From Acidiphilium sp. PA (GTDB lineage: Bacteria; Pseudomonadota; Alphaproteobacteria; Acetobacterales; Acetobacteraceae), in NCBI RefSeq assembly GCF_026191915.1, contig NZ_JAIMBY010000014.1, positions 28,676-92,675 of the forward strand: DNA of 64,000 nt, read 5' to 3'. This document shows positions 63,816 to 64,000 of the stretch, in pieces; the first letter of the stretch is position 1, and each line of letters opens with the position of its first letter. The position numbers were made by a program, and so were the translations under genes. The notes below the pieces were generated by a model, which was not told where the DNA came from, made no database searches, and saw only the letters and a program-made list of their open reading frames with translations.

Positions 63816-64000
63816 TGCGGATTCCTGAGAATTCGCCCATGGATTCCGATTTTAATTCGCCCTGGTAGCGGTCTCTGTGGCTGTTGATTTCGTTGCTCTC
63901 CTGTTCTTGTTGGGTCAAGCGGTTTTTGGGGTTTGCTTGCGGGTCTTGCGCAGGCTTTCGCCGGTGAGTTCGATGCGGTGGGCATTGTGGAGCAGACGGT
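63816..64000 (-). mobile_element. End of an IS21-family element, cut by the window edge
   Basis: The C-terminus of an IstB-like protein lies at the window edge. Beyond its stop come two imperfect repeats, GGATTCCTGAGAATTCGCCC (63819-63838) and GGATTCCGATTTTAATTCGCCC minus two bases (63841-63862), as IS21 ends carry multiple transposase-binding sites. I place the terminus at the TG at 63816, because IS21 ends are TG...CA. The exact end is tentative. Confidence 0.6.
63915..64000 (-). CDS. istB: IstB-like transposition helper ATPase, C-terminal fragment
   Basis: Only the last 27 codons are in the window. They read RLLHNAHRIELTGESLRKTR and then a basic tail ending in a TGA at 63915-63917. The NAHRIELTGESLRK motif is highly characteristic of the IstB C-terminus. 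IstB is the AAA+ helper of the IS21 transposase IstA, whose gene should lie outside the window. Confidence 0.85.
   Translation of the reverse strand, partial: RLLHNAHRIELTGESLRKTRKQTPKTA

Overview
The window is GC-rich and densely coded. It looks like the chromosome of an alphaproteobacterium, most likely an Acetobacteraceae member such as Acidiphilium or Acidocella. This rests on gene order and protein families, not on a database search: yceD-rpmF-plsX-fabH followed by ihfA and a MerR gene, argH-small lipoprotein-lysA-DUF4175, alphaproteobacterial addB-addA next to tsaE, and a nasT-nasS-narK-nirB-nirD-nasA-cobA run.

Layout. 1-4.9 kb: outer-membrane assembly lipoprotein, ribosomal protein L32, phospholipid and fatty-acid initiation (plsX, fabH), ihfA, a MerR regulator and tRNA-Pro(GGG). 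4.9-19.5 kb: a 14.5-kb integrated element bounded by a perfect 48-bp direct repeat of the tRNA-Pro 3' part. 19.5-31.5 kb: prolyl oligopeptidase, small envelope proteins, a DJ-1-like protein, argG, a TlpA thioredoxin, argH, lysA, a DUF4175 protein and a ferredoxin-NADP reductase. 31.6-41.9 kb: tsaE-addB-addA, trxA, a hotdog thioesterase, an MFS transporter and an aldo/keto reductase. 42.1-46.4 kb: a TonB-dependent receptor with its own exbB-exbD-tonB. 46.4-55.6 kb: assimilatory nitrate/nitrite reduction with siroheme synthesis, nitrate import and NasS/NasT control. 55.7-62.4 kb: a D-lactate dehydrogenase-like flavoprotein, a methyltransferase, a threonine aldolase-like enzyme, a broken acetyltransferase gene and an MHYT-PAS-GGDEF-EAL protein. 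62.7-64 kb: an IS5-family element abutting the end of an IS21-family element.

The most unusual part is the 14.5-kb element. It encodes a tyrosine integrase, an AlpA-like regulator, a Toprim primase, a VapE-type ATPase, a lambda-type tape measure protein, an HK97-fold capsid protein and a small terminase-like protein. No portal, large terminase, head protease, tail tube, baseplate or lysis gene is recognisable. Near attL lie eight copies of the octamer TGACGNCA around an AT-rich core, which look like an iteron origin. I read it as a capsid-encoding phage satellite, or possibly a strongly reduced prophage, that would rely on a helper phage. Five small unrecognised genes lie between capsid and terminase in a chain of stop/start overlaps.

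Other regulatory signals include a probably leaderless ihfA mRNA, a structured leader before the nitrate operon that NasT could act on, three tandem palindromes upstream of nasT, and a dispersed A/T-rich palindrome family present in at least five intergenic copies.
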